A stretch of 64,000 nucleotides of DNA from Clostridium paridis. Its GTDB lineage: Bacteria > Bacillota > Clostridia > Clostridiales > Clostridiaceae. The notes under the pieces are model-generated. The model was not told the DNA's origin and searched no databases. It was given only the letters and a program-made list of their open reading frames with translations. Positions within the stretch are counted from its first letter, which is position 1. The number at the start of each line of letters is the position of its first letter. The stretch spans positions 186,001-250,000 of the forward strand of contig NZ_JAESWA010000023.1 in assembly GCF_016765615.1 (NCBI RefSeq), written 5' to 3'. The position numbers and the translations under genes are program-made. Positions 1 to 8,707 of the stretch are shown in pieces.

Positions 1-121
1 ATATATAAATGCTTACAATAACTTAGATTTGTTATTAGTAAGAGATATAATAGAATATGAATTAATGCCACAAGTGGAGACAATATATAATATACTAAAA
101 AGAGTAATTGATAAATATTAA
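1..121 (+). CDS. C-terminal end of an upstream gene (partial)
   Basis: An open frame enters from the left edge (codons begin at base 2) and stops with TAA at 119-121, giving about 39 residues. The visible tail is helical and charged, with the words DLLLVRDIIEYE and MPQVETIYNIL, and ends VIDKY. It lies 51 bases upstream of ptmE on the same strand, so it is probably part of the same flagellin-glycosylation locus. A Maf/DUF115 motility accessory (nonulosonic acid transferase) protein is a reasonable guess from position alone; the fragment is too short to confirm any family. Confidence 0.5.
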   Translation, partial: YINAYNNLDLLLVRDIIEYELMPQVETIYNILKRVIDKY

Positions 122-172
122 AAGTATAAAAGTAATACATATTTTATAATAAAATAAGAGGGTTGATGTTTT

Positions 173-1243
173 ATGAAAAGCGTTATAGATAAAATACTTG
201 TTTATAAAAACTATTCAATAAGAAGAACTTTAGAAGTTTTAGATTCTGGAGCCAAGGGAATAGTATTGTTGGTAGATGATGATAAAAAATTATTAGGGAC
301 CATAACTGATGGTGACATTAGACGTGCTATTTTAAAAGGAATATCTTTAGAAGATTCCATTGAAAAAGTTACTCATTTTAACCCTGTTAGCGTAAATCAC
401 TCTATGACGAAGGACGAAATAAAGGACATTTTTATTAAAAAAGCAGTAAAAGATATTCCTATTGTAGATGAAAATAATATAGTTATTGATTTAATAACTA
501 TAAATGATATATTACTACCTAATGGTAAAGAAAACTTAGTTATTATAATGGCAGGAGGATTAGGTACAAGACTTAAAGATTTAACAAGGGAAATACCTAA
601 GCCAATGTTAAAGGTCGGAAGTGATCCATTACTTGAACATATAATTAATAATTTTAAAAAATATGGATTTAATAAATTTTTGTTCTCAGTTAATTATAAA
701 GCTGAGATAATTGAAAATTACTTTCAAAATGGTATAGCCTATGGTGTAAAAATCAATTACATAAAAGAAAAGAAAAGACTAGGTACAGCTGGTGGTATTA
801 AATTAGGAACAGATTATATTGATAAAGATTTTTTTGTTATCAATGGAGATATTTTTACAAATGTTAATGTTGAGGCAATGATGAATTATCATAAAGAAAA
901 TAATTTTGGAATAACAGTTGGTGTAAGAAAGTACTTTTATGAAATTCCTTATGGGGTTATTGAAGTTGAAAATAAAAATATAAAAGAACTTAAAGAAAAA
1001 CCGACAATAGATTATCTAATAAATGGAGGTGTATACTGTTTAAGTCCTTCTATGACAGAATTTATTCCAGAAGATACATATTATGAAATAACAGATTTGA
1101 TAAATTTATGTATAGAAAAAGGAATACCAGTTGGATATTATGAGATAACTGATTATTGGATGGATATAGGTAAACTAGAAGATTATCAGAAAGTTAATGA
1201 AGATATATATAAATTAGTTGCTTTAGATAGAGAAGGGGATTAG
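173..1243 (+). CDS. ptmE: PtmE-like CBS-domain sugar-phosphate nucleotidylyltransferase
   Basis: Residues 1-120 form a CBS-domain pair. From about residue 122 there is a nucleotidyltransferase domain with the signature IIMAGGLGTRL and KPMLKVG, then a conserved NGDIF metal/sugar region. This CBS plus NTP_transferase layout matches PtmE, which makes a GDP-activated glucosamine precursor for legionaminic acid in Campylobacter. The ATG at 173 follows a GAGGG ribosome site. It is the first complete gene of a seven-gene legionaminic acid operon and is followed one base later by legF. The guanylyl specificity is inferred from context; a mannose-1-phosphate or glucose-1-phosphate enzyme would look similar. 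Confidence 0.82.
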   Translation: MKSVIDKILVYKNYSIRRTLEVLDSGAKGIVLLVDDDKKLLGTITDGDIRRAILKGISLEDSIEKVTHFNPVSVNHSMTKDEIKDIFIKKAVKDIPIVDENNIVIDLITINDILLPNGKENLVIIMAGGLGTRLKDLTREIPKPMLKVGSDPLLEHIINNFKKYGFNKFLFSVNYKAEIIENYFQNGIAYGVKINYIKEKKRLGTAGGIKLGTDYIDKDFFVINGDIFTNVNVEAMMNYHKENNFGITVGVRKYFYEIPYGVIEVENKNIKELKEKPTIDYLINGGVYCLSPSMTEFIPEDTYYEITDLINLCIEKGIPVGYYEITDYWMDIGKLEDYQKVNEDIYKLVALDREGD

Positions 1244-1244
1244 A

Positions 1245-1955
1245 ATGATAGCAAATAAGTCTATTCTTGCGATTATACCCGCAAGAGGGGGGTCAAAAGG
1301 AATACCAAGAAAAAATATTAAGATGTTAGATAATAAACCACTTATAGCTTATACTATTGAAGAAGCAAAGAAAAGTAAATACATAGATAGAGTTATAGTG
1401 TCAACAGAAGACAATGAAATAGCTGAAATAGCTAAAAAATATGGTGCAGAGGTACCGTTTTTAAGGCCTGAAGAATTATCTAAAGATGATACTCCAGGTA
1501 TAGAGCCTATAATTCATTGCTTAGATTGGTTTGAAGAAAGTCAGAATTTTACCCCAGAATATATTATATGCCTTCAATGTACATCACCATTTAGAAAATC
1601 AGAGCATATTGATGAAGCTATTGAGAAGTTAATAAATAACGATGGGGATTCAATTGTTAGTATTTGTGAAAGTGAAATAAGTCCATTTTGGATGAAGAAG
1701 ATAGAAAATAATAAGATGGTTGATTTTTTAGAAAAATCTGAGTTTTATGCTAGAAGGCAAGATGTTCCTAAAGTATATCAATTAAATGGAGCAATTTATA
1801 TAACTAATACCAAGGTACTTAGAGAAATTAGAAATTGGTATACAGATAATACATTGCCATATATTATGAATAAAGAATCTTCACTTGATATCGATGATAT
1901 TTTAGATTTTAAATTTGCAGAAGTTTTAATAAAGGAGAAAAACAATGTTAGGTGA
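1245..1955 (+). CDS. legF: CMP-legionaminic acid synthetase (acylneuraminate cytidylyltransferase family)
   Basis: The N-terminus has the CMP-sugar synthetase signature IIPARGGSKGIPRKN (residues about 9-24), the nucleotide-binding loop of the NeuA/LegF/PseF family. Length (236 aa) fits the family. The enzyme activates the finished nine-carbon sugar with CTP so that a glycosyltransferase can use it. It starts one base after ptmE with a GAAGGGG ribosome site and overlaps legI by 11 bases, indicating translational coupling. The choice of legionaminic rather than pseudaminic or neuraminic acid rests on the neighbouring ptmE, legB, legC and legG genes. Confidence 0.85.
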   Translation: MIANKSILAIIPARGGSKGIPRKNIKMLDNKPLIAYTIEEAKKSKYIDRVIVSTEDNEIAEIAKKYGAEVPFLRPEELSKDDTPGIEPIIHCLDWFEESQNFTPEYIICLQCTSPFRKSEHIDEAIEKLINNDGDSIVSICESEISPFWMKKIENNKMVDFLEKSEFYARRQDVPKVYQLNGAIYITNTKVLREIRNWYTDNTLPYIMNKESSLDIDDILDFKFAEVLIKEKNNVR

Positions 1956-2961
1956 CAAAAGAGTTTTTATAATTGCAGAGGCTGGAGTAAATCATAATGG
2001 GGATTTAGAAGTTGCTAAGAAACTCGTTGATGTAGCAGCTGAATCAGGAGCTGACGCAGTTAAATTTCAAACCTTTAAGGCTGACGAACTTGTAACTAAG
2101 GATGCTCCAAAAGCAAAATATCAAGAGAAAACTACAGGAGCCGGAAGTCAATATGAAATGCTTAAAAAACTAGAATTATCATATGAAGATCATATTTATT
2201 TAAAAAACTATTGTCAGGAACGTGACATAGTTTTTCTTTCTACTCCATTTGATTTTCAAAGTGTAGATTTACTTGAAAGTATAGATATATCTTTATATAA
2301 AATTGGCTCTGGAGATCTAACGAATATACCATTAATTAAGTACATAGCAAAATTAAATAAAACAATGATTATATCTACAGGAATGGCAAACTTAGGGGAA
2401 GTAGAAGAGGCTATTAAGGCCATACAAGATTCAGGTAATGATAAAATAACTTTGTTACATTGTACATCTAATTATCCAACTAGTTATGAAGATGTTAATT
2501 TAAAAGCAATGATAACTTTGAAGAATGCATTTAACTTACCAGTTGGTTATTCAGATCACACTATTGGAATGGAAATACCTGTAGCTGCAGTTGCTATGGG
2601 AGCTAAAGTTATAGAAAAGCATTTCACCTTAGATAAGAGTATGAATGGTCCAGATCATAAGGTTTCATTAGAACCAATGGAATTAGAGAAAATGGTTAAA
2701 AGTATTAGAAATATTGAAGTTGCATTTGGTGATGGAGTTAAAAAGTGTACTAGAAATGAAAAAGATACTAGAAAAGTTGCGAGAAAAAGTATAGTTGCTA
2801 AAGCTAACTTAAAAAAAGGAGATATATTAAGCTTGGATAATATTACGTTTAAGAGACCAGAAAATGGTATTAGTCCAAGATATTTTGAGTTTATTAATAA
2901 TAAGAAGTTAATAAAAGACGTAAATAAAGATGATTTAATTACATTTGATTTAATTGAGTAG
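1945..2961 (+). CDS. legI: N,N'-diacetyllegionaminate synthase (NeuB family)
   Basis: Condenses a 2,4-diacetamido hexose with phosphoenolpyruvate to form the nonulosonic acid. The start IIAEAGVNHNGDLEVAKKLV and the internal DAVKFQTF, LSTPFD, KIGSGD and STGMA words are those of NeuB-type synthases. HCTSNYP and GYSDHT follow in the barrel, and the last 60 residues (ARKSIVAKANLKKGD) form the SAF/antifreeze-like domain that closes the active site in the dimer. An AAGGAG ribosome site lies inside the end of legF. The length of 338 aa is normal. Confidence 0.9.
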   Translation: MLGDKRVFIIAEAGVNHNGDLEVAKKLVDVAAESGADAVKFQTFKADELVTKDAPKAKYQEKTTGAGSQYEMLKKLELSYEDHIYLKNYCQERDIVFLSTPFDFQSVDLLESIDISLYKIGSGDLTNIPLIKYIAKLNKTMIISTGMANLGEVEEAIKAIQDSGNDKITLLHCTSNYPTSYEDVNLKAMITLKNAFNLPVGYSDHTIGMEIPVAAVAMGAKVIEKHFTLDKSMNGPDHKVSLEPMELEKMVKSIRNIEVAFGDGVKKCTRNEKDTRKVARKSIVAKANLKKGDILSLDNITFKRPENGISPRYFEFINNKKLIKDVNKDDLITFDLIE

Positions 2962-2969
2962 GTGTTTAT

Positions 2970-4121
2970 ATGAAAAAAATACTTGTAGTTACAGGAACTA
3001 GATCAGAATATGGTTTATTGTATTGGGTAATGAAAGGCATTCAGGAAGATAAGGAATTAGATTTGCAACTTATTGTAACAGGTAACCATCTATTACATGA
3101 GTATGGATATACAGTGAAAAATATAATAGATGATGGATTTGTAATAGATGAAGAAATAGACATGATGGTTAGTTCAAGTAAAAAAAGTGGAATTGTTAAA
3201 TCAATGGGCTTGGAGTTAATCCAAATGTCTCAAACTTTTGATAGATTAAAACCGGATTTGTTGCTTATTTTAGGTGATAGATATGAAACATTTATTGCTG
3301 TTACCTGTGCAATGATAATGAATATCCCTATTGCTCATATGAATGGTGGAGAATCTACAGAAGGAGCAGTAGATGAGCAAATCAGACATGCTATTACTAA
3401 AATGTCTCATATTCATTTTACTGGTGCAGAATATTATAAGGAACGTGTAATAAAGATGGGTGAAGAGCCTTGGAGGGTTCATAACGTTGGGCAGGCAGGC
3501 GTGGAAAATATTAAACGTCTTGAACTTATGAACAAAGGTGAGCTTGAACAAGAGTTAAGCATCACATTTGATAAGCCAATTTTCTTAATAACATATCATC
3601 CTGTGACATTAGAATCAGAAACTATTGAGGAACAGATTGACAGTTTGTTAAATGCAATTAGAAGATTTGATGCAAAATATGTTTTTACATATCCTAATGC
3701 GGATTTTGGAAATGAAATTATAATAAATAAGATTAATAAATTTAAAGACGAAAATAAAAATGTATATATATATCATAGTTTAGGGCAAAAAAGATATTTG
3801 AGCTTACTTAAACATGCACGTGTGATGATAGGCAATTCATCAAGTGGTATAATCGAGAGTCCAATATTTAAAATACCAGTAGTCAATATAGGAAATAGGC
3901 AAAAGGGAAGGCTAAGAAATAATAATATAATTGATACTGGATATAATGAAGAAGATATATATAATTCAATAAATAGAGCTCTAAATGAAGAATCATTTCG
4001 TAATAGCTTAAAAGATATCAAGAATATATACGGAGACGGAACTACGAGCAAAGAAATACTGGATGTTATAAAAAACACCCCTTTAGATAAGAAGTTATTA
4101 TTAAAGAAAATGAATTATTAA
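2970..4121 (+). CDS. legG: Hydrolysing UDP/GDP-sugar 2-epimerase (LegG/NeuC family)
   Basis: A GT-B-fold hydrolysing 2-epimerase. The start KKILVVTGTRSEYGLL, the central LLILGDRYE, the HMNGGE word and the late IGNSSSGIIE sugar-nucleotide binding loop are hallmarks of NeuC/LegG/PseG-like epimerases. It removes the nucleotide and epimerises C2 to give the substrate of LegI. It sits 8 bases after legI with a GTAGGTG ribosome site. At 383 aa it is full length. Family membership is secure; GDP specificity is inferred from ptmE in the operon. Confidence 0.87.
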   Translation: MKKILVVTGTRSEYGLLYWVMKGIQEDKELDLQLIVTGNHLLHEYGYTVKNIIDDGFVIDEEIDMMVSSSKKSGIVKSMGLELIQMSQTFDRLKPDLLLILGDRYETFIAVTCAMIMNIPIAHMNGGESTEGAVDEQIRHAITKMSHIHFTGAEYYKERVIKMGEEPWRVHNVGQAGVENIKRLELMNKGELEQELSITFDKPIFLITYHPVTLESETIEEQIDSLLNAIRRFDAKYVFTYPNADFGNEIIINKINKFKDENKNVYIYHSLGQKRYLSLLKHARVMIGNSSSGIIESPIFKIPVVNIGNRQKGRLRNNNIIDTGYNEEDIYNSINRALNEESFRNSLKDIKNIYGDGTTSKEILDVIKNTPLDKKLLLKKMNY

Positions 4122-4139
4122 AATAGTTAAGGTGAAAAA

Positions 4140-4778
4140 ATGAGAAAAATAATATTAATTGGTGCAGGTGGACATTGCAAAGTTATCATAGATATTATTA
4201 AAAGTACGGGTTTATACGAAATAGTAGGAATTACTGATAAATCAGAAGTTGATAAAAAGATTTTGGATATTGATGTAATTGGAGATGATAGCGTTTTAGA
4301 AGAAATATTTGAAACTGGAGTTGAATATGCTTTCATATGTATTGGAGGAATATCGGATTTAAATATAAGAAATATTATATATAACAAGTTGAAGAAAATT
4401 GGATTTAAAATTCCTATACTAATACATAAGAATGCAGTAATTTCGCCATATGCAAGAATTGGTGAAGGTACATGTGTAATGGCTAATGCAGTAATTAATG
4501 CAGATGCAAATATTGGATGTAACTGTATAATAAATACATCTTCTGTAATAGAACATGATTGTAACATAGATGATAATTCACATATTTCACCTGGTACATC
4601 ACTTGCTGGTGGGGTTAGAATTGGCTATAATAGCCATATTGGAATAGGTGCGACTATTATTCAGTCTATAAACATAGGTAATAATGTAACTGTAGGTGCT
4701 GGATCTGTTGTAATAGAAGATATAGTAGATAATACAGTTGCTGTAGGGGTACCGGCTAAAATTATAAAATATAAGTAG
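4140..4778 (+). CDS. legH: Sugar O/N-acetyltransferase of the NeuD/PglD family
   Basis: The N-terminal third carries a nucleotide-sugar binding fold (IILIGAGGHCKVIIDII). From residue about 95 there are left-handed beta-helix hexapeptide repeats (ARIGEGTCVMANAVI, CIINTSSVIEHDC, GVRIGYNSHIG) ending in VAVGVPAKI, the usual tail of the family. It would acetylate the 4-amino group made by LegC. It lies 18 bases after legG, and legB follows 13 bases downstream. Start ATG with an AAGGTG ribosome site. Confidence 0.84.
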   Translation: MRKIILIGAGGHCKVIIDIIKSTGLYEIVGITDKSEVDKKILDIDVIGDDSVLEEIFETGVEYAFICIGGISDLNIRNIIYNKLKKIGFKIPILIHKNAVISPYARIGEGTCVMANAVINADANIGCNCIINTSSVIEHDCNIDDNSHISPGTSLAGGVRIGYNSHIGIGATIIQSINIGNNVTVGAGSVVIEDIVDNTVAVGVPAKIIKYK

Positions 4779-4791
4779 GGAGGTTAATTAA

Positions 4792-5784
4792 ATGGATTTA
4801 AAAGGTAAAAAAGTTTTTGTAACAGGGGCTGAAGGGTTTATTGGAAGTCACCTTACAGAAAAGCTAGTAGAAATGGGTGCAAATGTTACTGCACTTGTTC
4901 AATATAATTCTTTTAATAATTGGGGATGGATAGATACATTTGATAAAAAGATATTAGATAATATAAATGTAATTACAGGGGATATAAGAGAATATGATAA
5001 CATGAAAAGAGCCATAAAAGGACAGGACGTTGTATTTCATCTTGCGGCATTAATAGCAATTCCATATTCATATTTATCTCCTATGGCTTATGTTAGAACA
5101 AATGTAGAAGGAACAACTAACGTATTAGAAGCTTGTAGAGACTATGATGTAGAGAAGATAGTACATACATCTACTTCTGAAACATATGGTACAGCACTAT
5201 ACGTACCAATAGATGAGAAACACCCTCTTCAAGGGCAATCGCCTTATTCAGCCTCCAAAATTGGTGCAGATAAAATAGCAGAAAGTTATTATAGAAGTTT
5301 TAACTTACCTGTTGCCACTATTAGACCATTTAATACATACGGTCCTAGACAATCAGCAAGGGCAGTAATTCCAACAATCATTTCACAAATCCTTTCAGGG
5401 AAAACACAAATAAAACTTGGAAGTTTAACACCTACCAGAGATTTTAATTATGTAAAAGATACAGCAGAAGCATTTATAAAAATAGCTGAGAGTGAAAATA
5501 CTGTGGGTGAAGTAATTAATGCAGGATCAAACTATGAGATATCTATAGGAGAAACTGTAAAGAAAATAATAACTATATTAGGAAAAGAAATAGATATAGT
5601 TAGTGATGATGAAAGAGTAAGACCAGAGAAAAGTGAAGTGAATAGATTGTGGGCGGATAATTCAAAGATTAAAAAATTAACATCATGGGAACCACAGTAT
5701 ACCTTAGATGAAGGATTGAGAGAAACAGTAGAATGGATCAGAAACAATATGCATTATTTTAAAACAGACATATATAATGTTTAA
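4792..5784 (+). CDS. legB: NAD-dependent sugar-nucleotide 4,6-dehydratase (extended SDR)
   Basis: An extended short-chain dehydrogenase/reductase. The Rossmann motif is VTGAEGFIGSHL near the N-terminus, with catalytic TSTSETYG and SPYSASKIGADK (YxxxK), and RPFNTYGPRQ in the substrate region. LegB-type enzymes dehydrate the nucleotide-activated GlcNAc at C4/C6, producing the keto sugar for the aminotransferase LegC. Start ATG with GGGAGG ribosome site. A run of eight G lies seven bases past the stop, in the gap before legC. Confidence 0.87.
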   Translation: MDLKGKKVFVTGAEGFIGSHLTEKLVEMGANVTALVQYNSFNNWGWIDTFDKKILDNINVITGDIREYDNMKRAIKGQDVVFHLAALIAIPYSYLSPMAYVRTNVEGTTNVLEACRDYDVEKIVHTSTSETYGTALYVPIDEKHPLQGQSPYSASKIGADKIAESYYRSFNLPVATIRPFNTYGPRQSARAVIPTIISQILSGKTQIKLGSLTPTRDFNYVKDTAEAFIKIAESENTVGEVINAGSNYEISIGETVKKIITILGKEIDIVSDDERVRPEKSEVNRLWADNSKIKKLTSWEPQYTLDEGLRETVEWIRNNMHYFKTDIYNV

Positions 5785-5790
5785 CTTTGA

Positions 5791-5798
5791 GGGGGGGG
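5791..5798. repeat. Homopolymeric G8 tract between legB and legC
   Basis: Eight consecutive G lie in the 82-base gap between the legB stop and the legC start, in a segment otherwise rich in A/T. Long G runs are slippage-prone and drive phase variation of flagellin-sugar genes in Campylobacter and Helicobacter. Here the run is outside any frame, so only transcription or leader structure of legC could be affected. Confidence 0.85.
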
Positions 5799-5866
5799 TC
5801 TTTTAAAATAGAGCTTGCCCTATTTAATTAATTTGAGTATAGAGTAACGAGGAGTTGAAGTTAAAA

Positions 5867-6964
5867 ATGATACCTTTATGTATACCAGAAATTAGCGGAA
5901 ATGAATGGAAGTATGTTAAAGAATGTTTAGATACTAACTGGGTTTCATCTGCTGGATCTTATGTAAATAAATTTGAAGAAGATTTTGCAAAGTATATAGG
6001 TTCAAAAAAAGCAGTAGTTACAATGAATGGAACTGCAGCACTTGAGTTAGCCTTAAGAGTATTAGGGATAGGAAACGGAGATGAAGTTATAGTTTCATCT
6101 ATGACATTTATATCACCAGTGAATACAATAAGATATGTTGGAGCAGAACCGGTATTTGTTGATGCTTGCAGAGATACTTATATTATGGATGCAGAAAAAG
6201 TTGAGGAATTAATAACTCCTAGAACTAAAGCGATTATGCCTGTACATATATACGGACATCCTGTGGATATGGATAAAATAATGGAAATCGCATCAAAATA
6301 CAATTTATACGTTATAGAGGATGCAACTGAAGGGCTTGGTTCAGTGTATAAAGGAAGAGAATTAGGGTCAATAGGAGATATAGGTTGTTTCAGCTTCAAC
6401 GGAAATAAACTTATAACCACAGGGGCAGGAGGAATGCTAACTACTAATAATGAAATGTTGGGAGAAAAAGCTAAGTATTTATCCACTCAAACAAAAAAAG
6501 TATTAGAAAATGGAGCATTTTATCATGAAGAAATAGGGTACAACTACAGAATGCCAAACCTATTAGCCGCTATGGGATGCGCGCAACTTGAAAATATAGA
6601 AAGATATATAGAAATAAAAAGAAAAAATGCCAATTTATATAATACCCTATTATCAGATGTTAAAGGGATAACCATTCCAGTTGAAAAGGATAATGTAAAA
6701 AATGTATATTGGTTATATTCTATATTAGTTGAAGATGAATATCCTTTAAGCAGAGATGAACTAATATACAAATTAAGAGAAAATGGAATTGAATCAAGAA
6801 CATTTTTTATGCCAGTACATAAAATGCCACCATATGTTGGGAGTAGGCATGGTGATATGCTGATAACAAATGAGATTTCTGAAAAAGGAATTAACTTACC
6901 AAGTTCTGTTGGTTTAACTGATAATGATATAATTAAAGTAATTAACATAATAAAGTCTATATAA
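5867..6964 (+). CDS. legC: LegC-family PLP aminotransferase
   Basis: A DegT/DnrJ/EryC1-family sugar aminotransferase. Key words are TMNGTAALELAL in the cofactor pocket, VIEDATEGLGS, and SFNGNKLITTGAGG, in which Lys forms the Schiff base with PLP. It adds the amino group at C4 of the LegB product. I start at ATG 5867 (MIPLCIPEISG), which has GAGGAG 12 bases upstream; the in-frame TTG at 5855 touches the ribosome site and cannot be used. It ends 112 bases before the flagellin gene and closes the biosynthetic set. Confidence 0.87.
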   Translation: MIPLCIPEISGNEWKYVKECLDTNWVSSAGSYVNKFEEDFAKYIGSKKAVVTMNGTAALELALRVLGIGNGDEVIVSSMTFISPVNTIRYVGAEPVFVDACRDTYIMDAEKVEELITPRTKAIMPVHIYGHPVDMDKIMEIASKYNLYVIEDATEGLGSVYKGRELGSIGDIGCFSFNGNKLITTGAGGMLTTNNEMLGEKAKYLSTQTKKVLENGAFYHEEIGYNYRMPNLLAAMGCAQLENIERYIEIKRKNANLYNTLLSDVKGITIPVEKDNVKNVYWLYSILVEDEYPLSRDELIYKLRENGIESRTFFMPVHKMPPYVGSRHGDMLITNEISEKGINLPSSVGLTDNDIIKVINIIKSI

Positions 6965-7016
6965 AGCACGGCTTAAAAAGTAATAGCTTATAGGAGTGTA
7001 AAATTTACTACAATTC

Positions 7017-7043
7017 TAAAGTTTGTTCAAAAAATATCGATAA
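7017..7043 (+). promoter_or_regulatory. SigD (sigma-28) promoter of the flagellin gene
   Basis: TAAA at 7017-7020, a 15-base spacer, then ATCGATAA at 7036-7043. This matches the SigD/FliA consensus TAAA-N15-GCCGATAA in spacing and in most of the -10 element. It lies 34 bases upstream of the flagellin ATG, and sigD itself is encoded in this window. Confidence 0.85.
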
Positions 7044-7076
7044 CAAAGATAATTAATTTTATTGGAGTGATAATTT

Positions 7077-7937
7077 ATGAGATTAAATAAGAATCTTATG
7101 TCCATGGACATTTATAGAAATTATACAAAAAGTTTAGGAGCACAATCTAAAGTTTTAAATCATATATCTACTGGTAATCAAGTAAATAAGGCTAAAGATA
7201 ATCCAATTAATTTAGGAAAATCTGAAAATTTAAGAATGCAAATTAGAGGACTTTCTATGGCTCAAAGAAATTTACAAGATGGTACTTCAATGATGCAGAC
7301 ATTTGATGGGGCATTAGATAGTGTGTCTAGTTCATTAGTTAGAATGAAAGAGCTTATGGTTCAAGGAACTAATGATACTTTAAATAATGATGATAGAAAA
7401 AATATTCAAATGGAAATAGATCAATTGAAAGAACATATAAATTCTGTTGCAAGAGATTCTGAGTTTAATGGAAATAAGTTAATAGGTGATGAAAGTGTAG
7501 ACCATAATGGTTATCCTAATTATATTAGAACAGTTGTTGGAGCGAATGTAGGGGAAACAGCTAAGATTCCAACATTTAATGTAAATACAAAAGTAATTGG
7601 GATTGAAGGAACAGCATATGTGGATGATATAGATATTACAAGTACCGATCCAGCGAAGAAAGATATTTCTATAGTTGACTCTGCGATTGTAAGAGTAAAT
7701 TCCATAAGAAGCCAATATGGAGCTATTCAAAATAAATTTGAGTCTTTAGCTCAATCTTTAGGTTCAATTACAGACTCAGCAGAAAAAGCTGATTCTAATC
7801 TTAGGGATGCTGATATGGCAAATGAAATGATGGAGTATTCAAAAGAAGGGTTACTAATTAATTCTGCATTAGCACTTATGACGCAAACCAACAATATGCC
7901 ACAAAATGTTTTGAGAATATTAGATAAGATAAAATAA
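7077..7937 (+). CDS. Short divergent flagellin
   Basis: 286 aa with both conserved flagellin ends and almost no surface domain. Residues 1-140 are the helical D0/D1 part (LNHISTGNQVNKAKDNP, QIRGLSMAQRNLQDGTSMM). Residues 205-286 are the C-terminal coil ending PQNVLRILDKIK. The N-terminus (MRLNKNLMSMDIYRNY) departs from the common clostridial MIINHN start, and the usual GDDAAG turn is replaced by KAKDNP. Expressed from a SigD promoter and closed by its own terminator. It could be a minor filament subunit; a FlgL-like junction protein is a less likely reading because the N-terminal coil is flagellin-like throughout. Confidence 0.85.
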   Translation: MRLNKNLMSMDIYRNYTKSLGAQSKVLNHISTGNQVNKAKDNPINLGKSENLRMQIRGLSMAQRNLQDGTSMMQTFDGALDSVSSSLVRMKELMVQGTNDTLNNDDRKNIQMEIDQLKEHINSVARDSEFNGNKLIGDESVDHNGYPNYIRTVVGANVGETAKIPTFNVNTKVIGIEGTAYVDDIDITSTDPAKKDISIVDSAIVRVNSIRSQYGAIQNKFESLAQSLGSITDSAEKADSNLRDADMANEMMEYSKEGLLINSALALMTQTNNMPQNVLRILDKIK

Positions 7938-7956
7938 TTGAAATGGATTATTCTTT

Positions 7957-8000
7957 GAAGAGTAATAGCTTAGAGTTATAAGTTATTACTCTTCTTTTTA
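7957..8000 (+). terminator. Strong intrinsic terminator after flagellin
   Basis: Arms GAAGAGTAATAGCTTA (7957-7972) and TAAGTTATTACTCTTC (7979-7994) pair over 16 positions with one G-U, loop of six, followed by a T-rich run (TTTTTATTT). Confidence 0.93.
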
Positions 8001-8707
8001 TTTAGCAGGAAAAAAAGATTAAGGTTGTGATTAAGTTGTTAAATATGCATATATAATGGTGAAGTTGGAATATGGTTGAAATATTTTGTGTGTAAATTGT
8101 GCAAAAGTACGAAAATGCGTATTAATAATTGGATTTCACAGGAACAATACCTCTAAATTCCAGTATTTTTTTTGTTCAAGGTAGTTTATTATTATCATGA
8201 AGATACGACATGGACCTCCGACAAAGTAGTTTTTCAAATCGAAACTATTTTATTAACTGGGGGTTATTTTTATCTAATATTATATAAATAGATTAGATAA
8301 AAGATAAATCATTGTGAAAGGTCAAGTTTGTAGAGTAAAAGGAGAAAAATGCAATAATTTGTATTTTTAAAATGAACTGATTGGAAATATATCATATTAA
8401 AATAAAAAGACAGAATATTCACAAATTACACTTCGTACCTCAAATTTGTCATTTGGGCTAATTGTGTCAGAAAATTCAGAAAAAAAGCAATAAAATGTTG
8501 CATCGGAAGTATTAAAAGTTGCTAAACTAATATGAAATAAAAAAAATAACAAAAAAATTACAAAAAAAGCGGTGTATTTACAAATATTTACATGGAATTT
8601 TGTTAAAGTTTTATTTATAATTAAGTAGTAAATGTATTATAGAATATTAAATAGAAATAAATAAATTTTGAAAAAATAAAAAAATTATTGGGGGTATGGA
8701 AGGAATT
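8001..8707 (+). other. Long non-coding leader of the flagellar operon
   Basis: About 700 bases without a supportable gene on either strand, very A/T-rich. An 11-base perfect inverted repeat (TTTTATCTAAT at 8268-8278, ATTAGATAAAA at 8292-8302) is the clearest structure. ACAAATT/AAATTTGT arms occur near 8420-8450. I see no SigD-type promoter, no sigma-54 -24/-12 pair and no recognisable c-di-GMP-I riboswitch core. A weak SigA-like pair (TTTATA, 17-18 bases, TATAGA) lies near 8616-8645. The promoter of the flgB operon must be in here. Confidence 0.5.

Noticed and set aside
5855-5857. TTG 5855 as legC start
   Set aside because: It directly abuts GAGGAG, leaving no spacing; ATG 5867 fits.
8001-8707. 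c-di-GMP-I or -II riboswitch before flgB
   Set aside because: Neither conserved core could be found on reading; only generic A/T-rich hairpins.
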